Below are positions 1 to 4,718 of a stretch of 5,424 bases of DNA, piece by piece (the stretch's first letter is position 1; every line of letters begins with the position of its first letter). The translations under genes and the position numbers were made by a program. The DNA is taken from contig JAUVIY010000193.1 of the NCBI GenBank assembly GCA_030592625.1, forward strand, positions 1 to 5,424, in the 5' to 3' direction. The notes below the pieces were generated by a model. It saw nothing but the letters and a program-made list of their open reading frames with translations. It was not told the origin of the DNA and made no database searches. The stretch is from Spirochaeta sp. GTDB taxonomy: Bacteria; Spirochaetota; Spirochaetia; DSM-2461.

Positions 1-372
1 GGTGACTTTACCGGCCTTTCTCAGGTTCATCACCAGAGGCCGGAAATCGCTGTCTCCGGTAAGCAGAACATAGATGTCGATATGATCCTGGAATCGGAGC
101 AGGTCAAGACAGTCATTGGTGAGATGCATATCCGCACTGTTCTTGTCACGGTGGCGGCCTCTGAAGGGTACGTGGATCATATTGAAATGGAGGGAGGCAA
201 GGGCAGGGCCGAGCTGCCTGTAACCACTCTGGCTCCAATCCGCATAGGCATAGGAGCTTACGACACGGCCGAGACCCTCGGAATAATCCCAGAGTCCCTG
301 GATGAACATATTCTTGGAACTGGATGGTTTGACGTTCTCCACGTCCCAAAAAATAGCAACATTATGATTCAT
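1..372 (-). CDS. NYN-domain (LabA/DUF88-like) putative ribonuclease, C-terminus off the left edge
   Basis: The first 124 residues of a minus-strand gene are visible; the rest lies beyond base 1. The protein begins MNHNVAIFWDVEN and carries the acidic signatures of the NYN branch of PIN-like nucleases: D10 in FWDVEN, D81 in SADMHL with D87 after it, and D107/D109 in the strand-end motif LLTGDSDF. In this family these Asp residues bind a metal ion and cleave RNA, and many members carry a C-terminal RNA-binding domain that would be outside the window. ATG at 372 is the only sensible start, because an in-frame TAA lies ten codons upstream. No strong Shine-Dalgarno is seen, only AGGG about 12 nt ahead. 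The family assignment is secure from the motifs. The RNA target is unknown, and nothing in the neighbourhood points to one. Confidence 0.88.
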   Translation of the reverse strand, partial: MNHNVAIFWDVENVKPSSSKNMFIQGLWDYSEGLGRVVSSYAYADWSQSGYRQLGPALASLHFNMIHVPFRGRHRDKNSADMHLTNDCLDLLRFQDHIDIYVLLTGDSDFRPLVMNLRKAGKVT

Positions 373-471
373 AAAGACACAATACCCTGTAATCCATGGT
401 TATTGCGAGGGAGTGAATCATGAAAACTCATTGTTTGGTGACCTCTGACGCCGGTCGGTTACGGCCATCGA

Positions 472-490
472 ATCTCAGCAAAACTGAGAT
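472..490. repeat. Inverted repeat 1 of the hairpin array (7-bp stem)
   Basis: ATCTCAG, loop CAAAA, CTGAGAT: a perfect 7-bp stem with a 5-nt loop. It is the first of five successive inverted repeats between the NYN gene and rsmE. By itself it could be chance; the reason to list it is its place in the series. Function unknown. Confidence 0.5.
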
Positions 491-497
491 AAAGACC

Positions 498-512
498 CTG
501 AGTATTACTCAG
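498..512. repeat. Inverted repeat 2 of the hairpin array (6-bp stem)
   Basis: CTGAGT, loop ATT, ACTCAG: a perfect 6-bp stem with a 3-nt loop. It shares the CTGAG/CTCAG core with inverted repeat 1, and its centre is 24 bp further on. It is weak alone and listed as part of the series. Confidence 0.5.
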
Positions 513-514
513 TT

Positions 515-550
515 GAGGTTCTTTCAAAATTATCATTTTGAAAGAACCTC
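515..550. repeat. Long perfect palindrome A (16-bp stem, 4-nt loop)
   Basis: The left arm GAGGTTCTTTCAAAAT (515-530) is exactly complementary to 535-550, with TATC as the loop. It lies downstream of rsmE on the rsmE transcript, so it could act as a terminator or 3'-end stabiliser, but there is no U-run on either side. The core GGTnnnTTCAAAA resembles palindrome C. It could alternatively be a mobile-element end or a protein-binding site. Confidence 0.85.
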
Positions 551-561
551 GTCATGGGGTC

Positions 562-600
562 GAATACATAATTTATTATTATATAATAAATTATGTATTC
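562..600. repeat. Long perfect palindrome B (18-bp AT-rich stem, 3-nt loop)
   Basis: The left arm GAATACATAATTTATTAT (562-579) pairs perfectly with 583-600 around a 3-nt loop. The stem is almost all A/T apart from the outer pairs, unlike the GC-richer genes on both sides. It sits between palindromes A and C, with gaps of 11 and 10 bp. As DNA it could extrude as a cruciform; as RNA it would be a stable hairpin. Confidence 0.85.
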
Positions 601-610
601 TAAAGGTCTG

Positions 611-645
611 GGTAATTTCAAAAATGCTCGATTTTTGAAATTACC
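611..645. repeat. Long perfect palindrome C (15-bp stem, 5-nt loop) touching the rsmE stop codon
   Basis: The left arm GGTAATTTCAAAAAT (611-625) pairs perfectly with 631-645, with loop GCTCG. It ends one base from the rsmE stop (TGA on the minus strand, 648-646), so it is the first thing transcribed after rsmE and is the best candidate in the array for ending that message. A U-tract is missing, so it would not be a classical intrinsic terminator. Its sequence is related to palindrome A. Confidence 0.85.
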
Positions 646-1368
646 TCAGTTGTTAAAGCAACCCATAGCCGACAACAGCAGGCTGGCACCGACACTGCAG
701 GCGGTCTCGGTACGTAAAACACGTCGGCCCAGATGAAGACGGACGAAACCCCGGGAATCGAGAATGCCCCTTTCCCTGTCACTCCAGCCTCTTTCCGGTC
801 CAACCGCCAGAACAGCTTCGCTGAAGTCCACCTTCCATTGACCGAATGATCTCAGCCCCTTGTCGTTATCCAGTGCGATCCGGGCCGCATCGACAGGTAA
901 ATCCTCCAGAGCTCTCTCCAGACACGTGCTTGTACGGATCGCCGGAAGAAGAGTACTGACGCCCTGGACGGCACCCTCAATGACAGCATCCCGCCACAAT
1001 CCGTCCCGCCACAGCTTACTGGTGAGATAGGATTTCTCGTTCAGATCGGTGGAACAGGAGCGAATCTCCCTCACCCCGATACTGCTCATGTCTTTCAACA
1101 GACGTTTGGCGACCGGTGGACGCGGACAGCCGAGGACCAGGGTAAGGGGTCGCAGGGGAGGGGAGTCCTCCGTGGGAATGAAAATCCACTTCCAGCCTTT
1201 CGAACCTCTGGCAATTAATCGCCCCAGACCGATTCGGCCGCCGATTATACCTGCGGTAAAATCGTCCCCCTCATCCAGATTGAGAATATCTCCGATATGG
1301 ATCGCCCGGGAATCATCGTAAGTGAGATCCTCGTTCAACTCGTCTTCTTCAAAGAGGATGAGATTCAT
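646..1368 (-). CDS. rsmE: 16S rRNA (uracil-1498-N3)-methyltransferase RsmE
   Basis: RsmE transfers a methyl group from S-adenosylmethionine to N3 of U1498 in 16S rRNA in the assembled small subunit. At 240 residues the length is typical. The N-terminal ~65 residues match the PUA-like RNA-binding domain. From about residue 73 (PLTLVLGCPRPP) the SPOUT/trefoil-knot domain follows, with the diagnostic motifs VGPERGWSDRE (189-199) and LGRRVLRTETA (213-223), which form the SAM-binding knot. The MNLILFEEDEL start and GPERGW instead of GPEGGF place it in the subtype I associate with spirochaetes and some gammaproteobacteria. No Shine-Dalgarno precedes the ATG, and a TATAAT box lies 10 bp ahead, so the message may be nearly leaderless. 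Palindrome C directly follows the stop. It shares no operon with the HD gene upstream, from which it is 249 bp away. Confidence 0.93.
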   Translation of the reverse strand: MNLILFEEDELNEDLTYDDSRAIHIGDILNLDEGDDFTAGIIGGRIGLGRLIARGSKGWKWIFIPTEDSPPLRPLTLVLGCPRPPVAKRLLKDMSSIGVREIRSCSTDLNEKSYLTSKLWRDGLWRDAVIEGAVQGVSTLLPAIRTSTCLERALEDLPVDAARIALDNDKGLRSFGQWKVDFSEAVLAVGPERGWSDRERGILDSRGFVRLHLGRRVLRTETACSVGASLLLSAMGCFNN

Positions 1369-1377
1369 ATGTTACGG

Positions 1378-1383
1378 ATTATA
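1378..1383 (-). promoter_or_regulatory. Candidate -10 box of rsmE
   Basis: TATAAT reads on the minus strand, with only 9 bases between it and the rsmE ATG. A start about 7 nt downstream would give a leader of a few bases at most, which agrees with the lack of a ribosome binding site. No convincing -35 hexamer is seen at 16-18 bp, so the call rests on the perfect -10 and its position. Confidence 0.45.
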
Positions 1384-1398
1384 CGACCGCCCCGAATC

Positions 1399-1427
1399 TT
1401 GCGATACCCGTGGATTCAGAGTATCTT
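1399..1427 (+). promoter_or_regulatory. Candidate sigma-70-type promoter facing an orphan terminator
   Basis: TTGCGA (1399-1404) and TATCTT (1422-1427) each match the consensus hexamers at four of six positions and are separated by exactly 17 bp. Transcription would begin in the GTAAGGGGG stretch around 1432-1436 and reach the terminator at 1476-1517. The pairing could be chance; the strong terminator downstream with no gene in between is what makes it worth noting. Confidence 0.35.
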
Positions 1428-1433
1428 GTAAGG

Positions 1434-1517
1434 GGGAATAGGCCTTGTGCCTTTTCTCGCCTTATCTTTCCTCCTCCCCCGGGGAGACGCGTTGCGTGTC
1501 CCCGGGGGCCTTTTTTT
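1434..1517 (+). ncRNA. Candidate small RNA of about 80-85 nt with an anti-Shine-Dalgarno-like tract
   Basis: Between a promoter-like pair and a strong intrinsic terminator lies a short stretch with no credible open frame. The predicted transcript starts G-rich, carries the pyrimidine tract UUUCCUCCUCCCCC (1467-1480) and ends in a GC hairpin with a U-run. CCUCC tracts are known in regulatory RNAs that mask ribosome binding sites. GGGGGA at 1432-1437 can also pair with UCCCCC at 1475-1480, competing with the terminator's left arm, so an attenuator-like switch is possible, but no plus-strand gene follows. It matches no RNA family I recognise (not the SRP RNA, tmRNA or 6S signature). Existence is inferred, not shown. 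Confidence 0.3.
1476..1517 (+). terminator. Strong intrinsic terminator on the plus strand
   Basis: CCCCCGGGGA (1476-1485) pairs with TCCCCGGGGG (1499-1508). A G-G mismatch and a further 4-bp helix (ACGC/GCGT) follow around the loop GTT, and seven T residues come after at 1511-1517. The T-run is on the plus strand only, while the flanking genes both read minus, so it does not end either of them. It would stop transcription antisense to the HD/deaminase operon or end a small RNA. Confidence 0.75.
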
Positions 1518-1570
1518 GTTCTGGGAATGCAAAGCCTCTGCTATAAACCAATCGAGTCAGGAGAGGGGAG

Positions 1571-1615
1571 CCCCGGTTCACGAAGGCGCTGCTGCCGCAG
1601 CGGTCGTGCCCGGGG
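1571..1615 (-). terminator. Long interrupted hairpin just past the HD gene stop
   Basis: CCCCGG/CCGGGG (1571-1576 with 1610-1615), CACGA/TCGTG (1579-1583 with 1604-1608) and CGCTGC/GCAGCG (1587-1592 with 1597-1602) nest around loop TGCC. That gives 17 base pairs with two small internal loops. It begins three bases after the HD stop codon on the minus strand, the right place for a 3'-end structure of the deaminase-HD message. A pyrimidine-rich stretch without a proper U-run follows, so termination is inferred only. Confidence 0.4.
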
Positions 1616-1617
1616 GG

Positions 1618-2088
1618 TTACTTCTGTATCATGGTTTTCGCGGCGGCGGTAGATAGAAATCGCCGGCGCGGGCTTATGCCTACCCGGGGCAGGTCCAGGC
1701 GATCTGCATCCCAGCAGCATGCGATGGTGGGATTACTCGTGGTATATCCGTCTGTATGGTCACGGCAGGCCGTCACCAACAGATTGAATTGATCATCATC
1801 AAGAAGAATCAATTCATTGCGAATCTCAGCGGCTGCTTCTGCGACTCTCAGCCCATGTGAAGGATCGTAACCTTCATTTATACGACAACAATCATGAAGG
1901 ATGGCAAAAAGTTGAACGACAATACGGTCGGCATTCAGTGTCTTTTCGGCAAGGATTAATCCGTTCCGTTGAACTTTTTCCCAATGTTCGGGGCCATGTA
2001 TTGAGGTTCTTCCCAATGTGAATTGCCGAAGAGCCCAATCCCGGACAGCATCAAGATTATTTGCTCTCGTACTGCTGTACTTCATCAT
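1618..2088 (-). CDS. HD-domain metal-dependent phosphohydrolase
   Basis: This 156-residue protein has the ordered metal-ligand pattern of the HD superfamily: H31 and H35 in HGPEHW, the H65-D66 pair in FAILHDCCR, H78 in DPSHG, H111 in CRDHTDG, and D127/D129 in CWDADRLDLPRVG. HD proteins hydrolyse phosphate esters, commonly of nucleotides. The WDADRLDL-RVG ending marks a small stand-alone group that I know only as uncharacterised, so the substrate is not assigned. The start overlaps the end of the dCMP deaminase gene by 32 bp. No good ribosome binding site is visible ahead of the double ATG, so translation is probably coupled to the deaminase; starting at the second ATG would change little. The pairing suggests a nucleotide substrate such as a deoxynucleoside monophosphate, which is inference from context. 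Confidence 0.85.
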   Translation of the reverse strand: MMKYSSTRANNLDAVRDWALRQFTLGRTSIHGPEHWEKVQRNGLILAEKTLNADRIVVQLFAILHDCCRINEGYDPSHGLRVAEAAAEIRNELILLDDDQFNLLVTACRDHTDGYTTSNPTIACCWDADRLDLPRVGISPRRRFLSTAAAKTMIQK

Positions 2089-2545
2089 TTACAAATTCGA
2101 GAGGAACTCCGGCCTGGGCGAAGAGCTCCTCGGATTCGGTGCCGGCATGATATTTTCGTTCACATAACACTCGGGAGATTCCGCAGCTGATGATGAGCAT
2201 GGCGCAGGTGCGGCAAGGGGTCATCCGGCAATATAAGGTGGCGCCGTCGAGGGCAACGCCCCTTTTAGCGGCCTGGCAGATAGCGTTCTGTTCGGCATGG
2301 ACGGTGCGGATGCAGTGCTGTCTCTCTACGCCGTCGGTATGGACTACCGTGTTGTAAAGATGGCCAACCTCATCGCAATGAGGCAGTCCCGGGGGGGCTC
2401 CAACATAACCTGATGCCAGGATTTGACGATCCTTGACGATTATGCAGCCGCTGCGGCCCCGGTCACAGGTGGCTCGCATTGAAATCGCATTTGTCACCTG
2501 CATGAAATATTCGTCCCAGGTGGGCCTGTTGTGCTGATCGCTCAT
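2057..2545 (-). CDS. dCMP deaminase (deoxycytidylate deaminase, ComEB-like)
   Basis: The family is zinc-dependent and converts dCMP to dUMP, the substrate of thymidylate synthase, in the cytoplasm. At 162 residues the length fits. The cytidine-deaminase zinc motif is complete: H83-A-E85 (VHAEQNAI; E85 the proton shuttle) and C111/C114 in MTPCRTCAM. The family hallmarks GYVGAPPGLPHCDE (46-59), GATLYCRMTPC (101-111) and GISRVLCERKYH are also present. Extra His/Cys residues (H56, C57, H77, C78) could form the second zinc site known in phage and some bacterial enzymes. The start is well supported by GGAGGG at minus-strand 2558-2553, seven bases ahead of the ATG. It is the first gene of an operon with the overlapping HD gene, and it diverges from the plus-strand operon 32 bp away. 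A related deaminase acting on a modified nucleotide cannot be excluded. Confidence 0.92.
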   Translation of the reverse strand: MSDQHNRPTWDEYFMQVTNAISMRATCDRGRSGCIIVKDRQILASGYVGAPPGLPHCDEVGHLYNTVVHTDGVERQHCIRTVHAEQNAICQAAKRGVALDGATLYCRMTPCRTCAMLIISCGISRVLCERKYHAGTESEELFAQAGVPLEFVNDEVQQYESK

Positions 2546-2552
2546 GTCGCTT

Positions 2553-2558
2553 CCCTCC
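2553..2558 (-). promoter_or_regulatory. Ribosome binding site of the dCMP deaminase gene
   Basis: GGAGGG on the minus strand, 7 nt from the ATG, fixes the start at 2545. Confidence 0.8.
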
Positions 2559-2569
2559 GCTGTTTCTTC

Positions 2570-2575
2570 ACTATA
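2570..2575 (-). promoter_or_regulatory. Candidate -10 box of the deaminase-HD operon
   Basis: TATAGT on the minus strand matches the -10 consensus at five of six bases and lies 24 bp before the start codon, leaving room for the ribosome binding site. No clear -35 hexamer is seen in the preceding DNA, which already encodes the divergent plus-strand gene. Confidence 0.35.
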
Positions 2576-2577
2576 TC

Positions 2578-2955
2578 ATGGCTTTTATGGATGGTGACCT
2601 CTCCCGCGCCTGGAAGCGCTTGAAGAAGAAAAATGGTTGGGATGATACCAAAGGTATCGCCACAGAACTCCGTGAGTTGATGATCCGGTTTGCCCCTGTA
2701 CCACCGGGTATGGCCGAGGAACTGGCGGATTTTTATCTTCCGGTACCTGTAGATGAAGATGCGGTCTATAAATCTGAAGAAATACTCGAGCTGCTTGCGG
2801 GAACCTGGGCTCATGAGGAAAGCATGCTGGAGGAAGACGATTGGGAATATTTGAAGGAGCAGGTGAATGCCTGGGCTCCGGATATGGACATGGGTATCGT
2901 TACCGATGTCATGAAAGTTGTGGTGGAACGGGGCGGATTCTCGGAGGAAGAATGA
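2578..2955 (+). CDS. Acidic protein of unknown function, first gene of the GH9 operon
   Basis: This 125-residue protein has a basic start (AWKRLKKKNGWDD) and then is strongly acidic and helix-rich, ending GGFSEEE. It has no signal peptide, membrane segment, Cys pairs or motif I recognise. Conspicuous segments are FAPVPPGMAEELADFYLPVP (44-63) and the Trp- and Met-rich stretch NAWAPDMDMGIVTDVMKVVV. It is probably real: it fills the space between the deaminase and the GH9 gene and ends in an ATGA overlap with GH9, and GH9's GGAGG lies within its last codons. The start is uncertain. ATG at 2578 and ATG at 2587 both lack a Shine-Dalgarno, and only 32 bp separate 2578 from the divergent deaminase start. 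The ATGA overlap suggests coupled expression with GH9, but gives no clue to function. Confidence 0.7.
   Translation: MAFMDGDLSRAWKRLKKKNGWDDTKGIATELRELMIRFAPVPPGMAEELADFYLPVPVDEDAVYKSEEILELLAGTWAHEESMLEEDDWEYLKEQVNAWAPDMDMGIVTDVMKVVVERGGFSEEE
2944..2948 (+). promoter_or_regulatory. Ribosome binding site that decides the GH9 start
   Basis: GGAGG followed by AAG places the start at ATG 2952 (MKILVNHVGYE). The same frame is open further upstream to an ATG at 2841, but those residues are out-of-frame reading of the preceding gene and not part of GH9. Confidence 0.75.
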
Positions 2956-4718
2956 AAATCCTGGTCAATCATGTCGGTTATGAATTGGAGAGCCGCACCC
3001 GGCCGGCTGTCTGCCGGGCTGTTTTACAATCCACAAACGGAGAAGTTTTGCCTGATGAAGTGATCCTCAGGGACTCTGAGGGCAGATACCTGGGTCAATA
3101 TGCTGCAAATTCGTTGCAGAGTGTCGAGGGGTGGAAGAACCGGACATTCCGGCTGGTGAGATTCAAGGCTCCGGAAGGCGGTCCCTACATCCTGGAGGCC
3201 GCTATTGGTGATACACGAGCTGTTTCAGCATCGTTTCATGTTGGACTCGATATCGAGGCTGCTTCCACACTCTCCGACATACTCTTCGGCTTCACTGTCG
3301 GTCGTTCGGCAGGGATCAGTGATCGGAAAGACAGGGAAATACCGTTCTTCGGTAAACGGGAAGAAACGGCCGATGTTCATGGCGGATGGTATGACGCTTC
3401 CGGGGACACCAGTAAATACCTGAGTCATCTCAGCTATGCCAATTACATGAATCCCCAGCAGACGCCGCTGGTGGTCTGGTGCCTCCTGGATGCCTATGAG
3501 CATCTGAAGGAAAGTCGGTTCAGGATGGAAGAACGGCTTACACTCCGATTTCAGGAAGAAGCGGTCTGGGGTGCGGATTTTCTGAAACGAATGCAGGATC
3601 CCGACGGTTATTTCTACACCACCGTATTTGATATCTGGTCTAAGGATCCGGATGAACGGCGTATCTGTTCTTTCCGGACACAGAGAGGCATACTCACCGA
3701 TGACTATCAGGCGGGTTACCGACAGGGTGGGGGTATGGTCATAGCCGCCCTGGCCCGGGCTGCCAATGTCCTCAAAGAATCAGAAACGGCAACAGGAGAC
3801 TTCGGTCCGGATGATTATCTTGAGGCGGCTCTCAGCGGATGGCGGCATCTTGAACAACACAACCTCGAATACCTTGATGACGGGAAAGAAAATATTATCG
3901 ACGATACCTGCGCCCTTCTGGCGGCGGTTGAGCTACTGGCCGCCGGAGCGGAAACCGGCGGTTCCAGGGAAATCAGGATAGCAGCGGAACTCAGGACTCG
4001 AAACCTCATCGAACGCTGGAGTTCAGCAGACCGATGTTTCCGGGCTGACGACGAAGGTGAACGGAGCTGGTTTCATGCATCCGACGAAGCCCTGCCGCTT
4101 ATCGCCCTGATGAGAGCTGTAGAAACCGGTGCAGTCAAAAAACCCCTGGCTGAGGAAGCGCGGAATATCGTCAATCTCGCACTCAAAACAGAAACGGAGC
4201 GAGCTATGGAAGTATCCAACCCATTCTTTCATCCAAGACGTCTGGTACGCATACCCGGACGCAAAGACAAAGATCAATTCTTCTACCCCCATCAGAATCC
4301 ATCGGGTTATTGGTGGCAGGGTGAGAACGCCCGACTTGCATCCTGGTCCGCCGCTTTTCGTCGAAATCTCAAATCTTGCCCGGCTCATGGCATGACGGTT
4401 GAAACGGATGCTGTATTCGCCACCGCACAAGTCTCCTGGATTCTGGGTCTGAACCCCTTTGATGCCTGCATGCTCCAGGGGCACGGAATAAATAATCCAT
4501 CCTACGATTGGGATCAATTCAACGTTTCAGGGGGTGTAGCCAACGGCATCACTTCGGGATTTGAGGATGAGGATGATATCGCCTTCATGCCTCCGGAAGC
4601 GGCCGCGAATACCGACCATACCTGGCGATGGAGTGAGCAATGGATACCCCATGCGGCGTGGCTGCTGCTGGCCGTTGCCTGGTCGGTGCCGGCCCGATCG
4701 GTACCGGCAGGCGAATGA
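2952..4718 (+). CDS. Glycoside hydrolase family 9 with N-terminal Ig-like (CelD_N) domain, cytoplasmic
   Basis: The protein has 588 residues. An Ig-like domain of the type found ahead of many GH9 catalytic domains covers about residues 1-97 (VNHVGYE opening, YILEA strand near 80). The (alpha/alpha)6 catalytic barrel follows from about 105. GGWYDASGDTSKY (144-156) corresponds to the GH9 GGWYDAGDH site, with D148 and D152 as candidate nucleophile-water ligand and catalytic base and one extra residue between them. ILGLNPFDACMLQGHG (497-512) matches the family's LG-NP motif. E562 in WSEQWIPHAAW is the likely catalytic acid. There is no signal peptide, so it probably cleaves imported oligosaccharides inside the cell. 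Known relatives include beta-1,4-glucanases, beta-glucosidases and exo-beta-D-glucosaminidases of similar size, and the substrate cannot be chosen from sequence. It overlaps both neighbours by ATGA, implying one operon, but no transporter is in view. Confidence 0.9.
   Translation: MKILVNHVGYELESRTRPAVCRAVLQSTNGEVLPDEVILRDSEGRYLGQYAANSLQSVEGWKNRTFRLVRFKAPEGGPYILEAAIGDTRAVSASFHVGLDIEAASTLSDILFGFTVGRSAGISDRKDREIPFFGKREETADVHGGWYDASGDTSKYLSHLSYANYMNPQQTPLVVWCLLDAYEHLKESRFRMEERLTLRFQEEAVWGADFLKRMQDPDGYFYTTVFDIWSKDPDERRICSFRTQRGILTDDYQAGYRQGGGMVIAALARAANVLKESETATGDFGPDDYLEAALSGWRHLEQHNLEYLDDGKENIIDDTCALLAAVELLAAGAETGGSREIRIAAELRTRNLIERWSSADRCFRADDEGERSWFHASDEALPLIALMRAVETGAVKKPLAEEARNIVNLALKTETERAMEVSNPFFHPRRLVRIPGRKDKDQFFYPHQNPSGYWWQGENARLASWSAAFRRNLKSCPAHGMTVETDAVFATAQVSWILGLNPFDACMLQGHGINNPSYDWDQFNVSGGVANGITSGFEDEDDIAFMPPEAAANTDHTWRWSEQWIPHAAWLLLAVAWSVPARSVPAGE
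4683..4712 (+). repeat. Imperfect 15-bp tandem duplication at the GH9 C-terminus
   Basis: TCGGTGCCGGC at 4683 recurs as TCGGTACCGGC at 4698, in frame, giving SVPAR-SVPAG at the protein's end. The same bases also form the hairpin TGCCGG/CCGGCA (4687-4692 with 4704-4709) just ahead of the radical SAM start. The duplication extends the tail and is unlikely to affect catalysis. Confidence 0.45.

Larger units (their letters stand above)
508..652. repeat. Three-palindrome block flanked by 8-bp direct repeats (possible mini-element)
   Basis: The octamer CTCAGTTG occurs at 508-515 and again at 645-652, bracketing palindromes A, B and C. The outer palindromes are related (GGTTCTTTCAAAAT against GGTAATTTCAAAAAT), so the block also looks like it has imperfect terminal inverted repeats. 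This is the outline of a small non-autonomous element with a target-site duplication at the 3' end of rsmE. An 8-bp repeat over about 140 bp can arise by chance, and no coding capacity is present, so the call is a hypothesis. Confidence 0.3.

Noticed and set aside
82..423. Plus-strand open frame of 113 codons
   Set aside because: It is antisense to the NYN gene, whose minus-strand translation carries all family motifs; the plus product resembles nothing.
420..638. Plus-strand open frame of 72 codons
   Set aside because: It runs straight through the palindromes, so its protein merely mirrors the repeats; it has no ribosome binding site and no recognisable composition.
472..645. CRISPR array or integron attC sites
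   Set aside because: The repeats are palindromes with different sequences rather than one direct repeat with spacers. No attC core sites, integrase or cas genes are present.
1369..1617. SRP RNA, tmRNA or tRNA in the gap
   Set aside because: I looked for the conserved tetraloop/GGAAG region, the tRNA-like ends and T-loop sequences on both strands and found none.
1410..1656. Two overlapping plus-strand frames across the gap between rsmE and the HD gene
   Set aside because: Both cross the strong terminator hairpin and enter the antisense of the HD gene; the low-complexity Arg/Gly/Ala/Pro products look non-coding.
2841..2951. Longer GH9 start at ATG 2841
   Set aside because: The extra 37 residues are out-of-frame reading of the upstream gene; GGAGG and the conserved MKILVNHVGYE support 2952.
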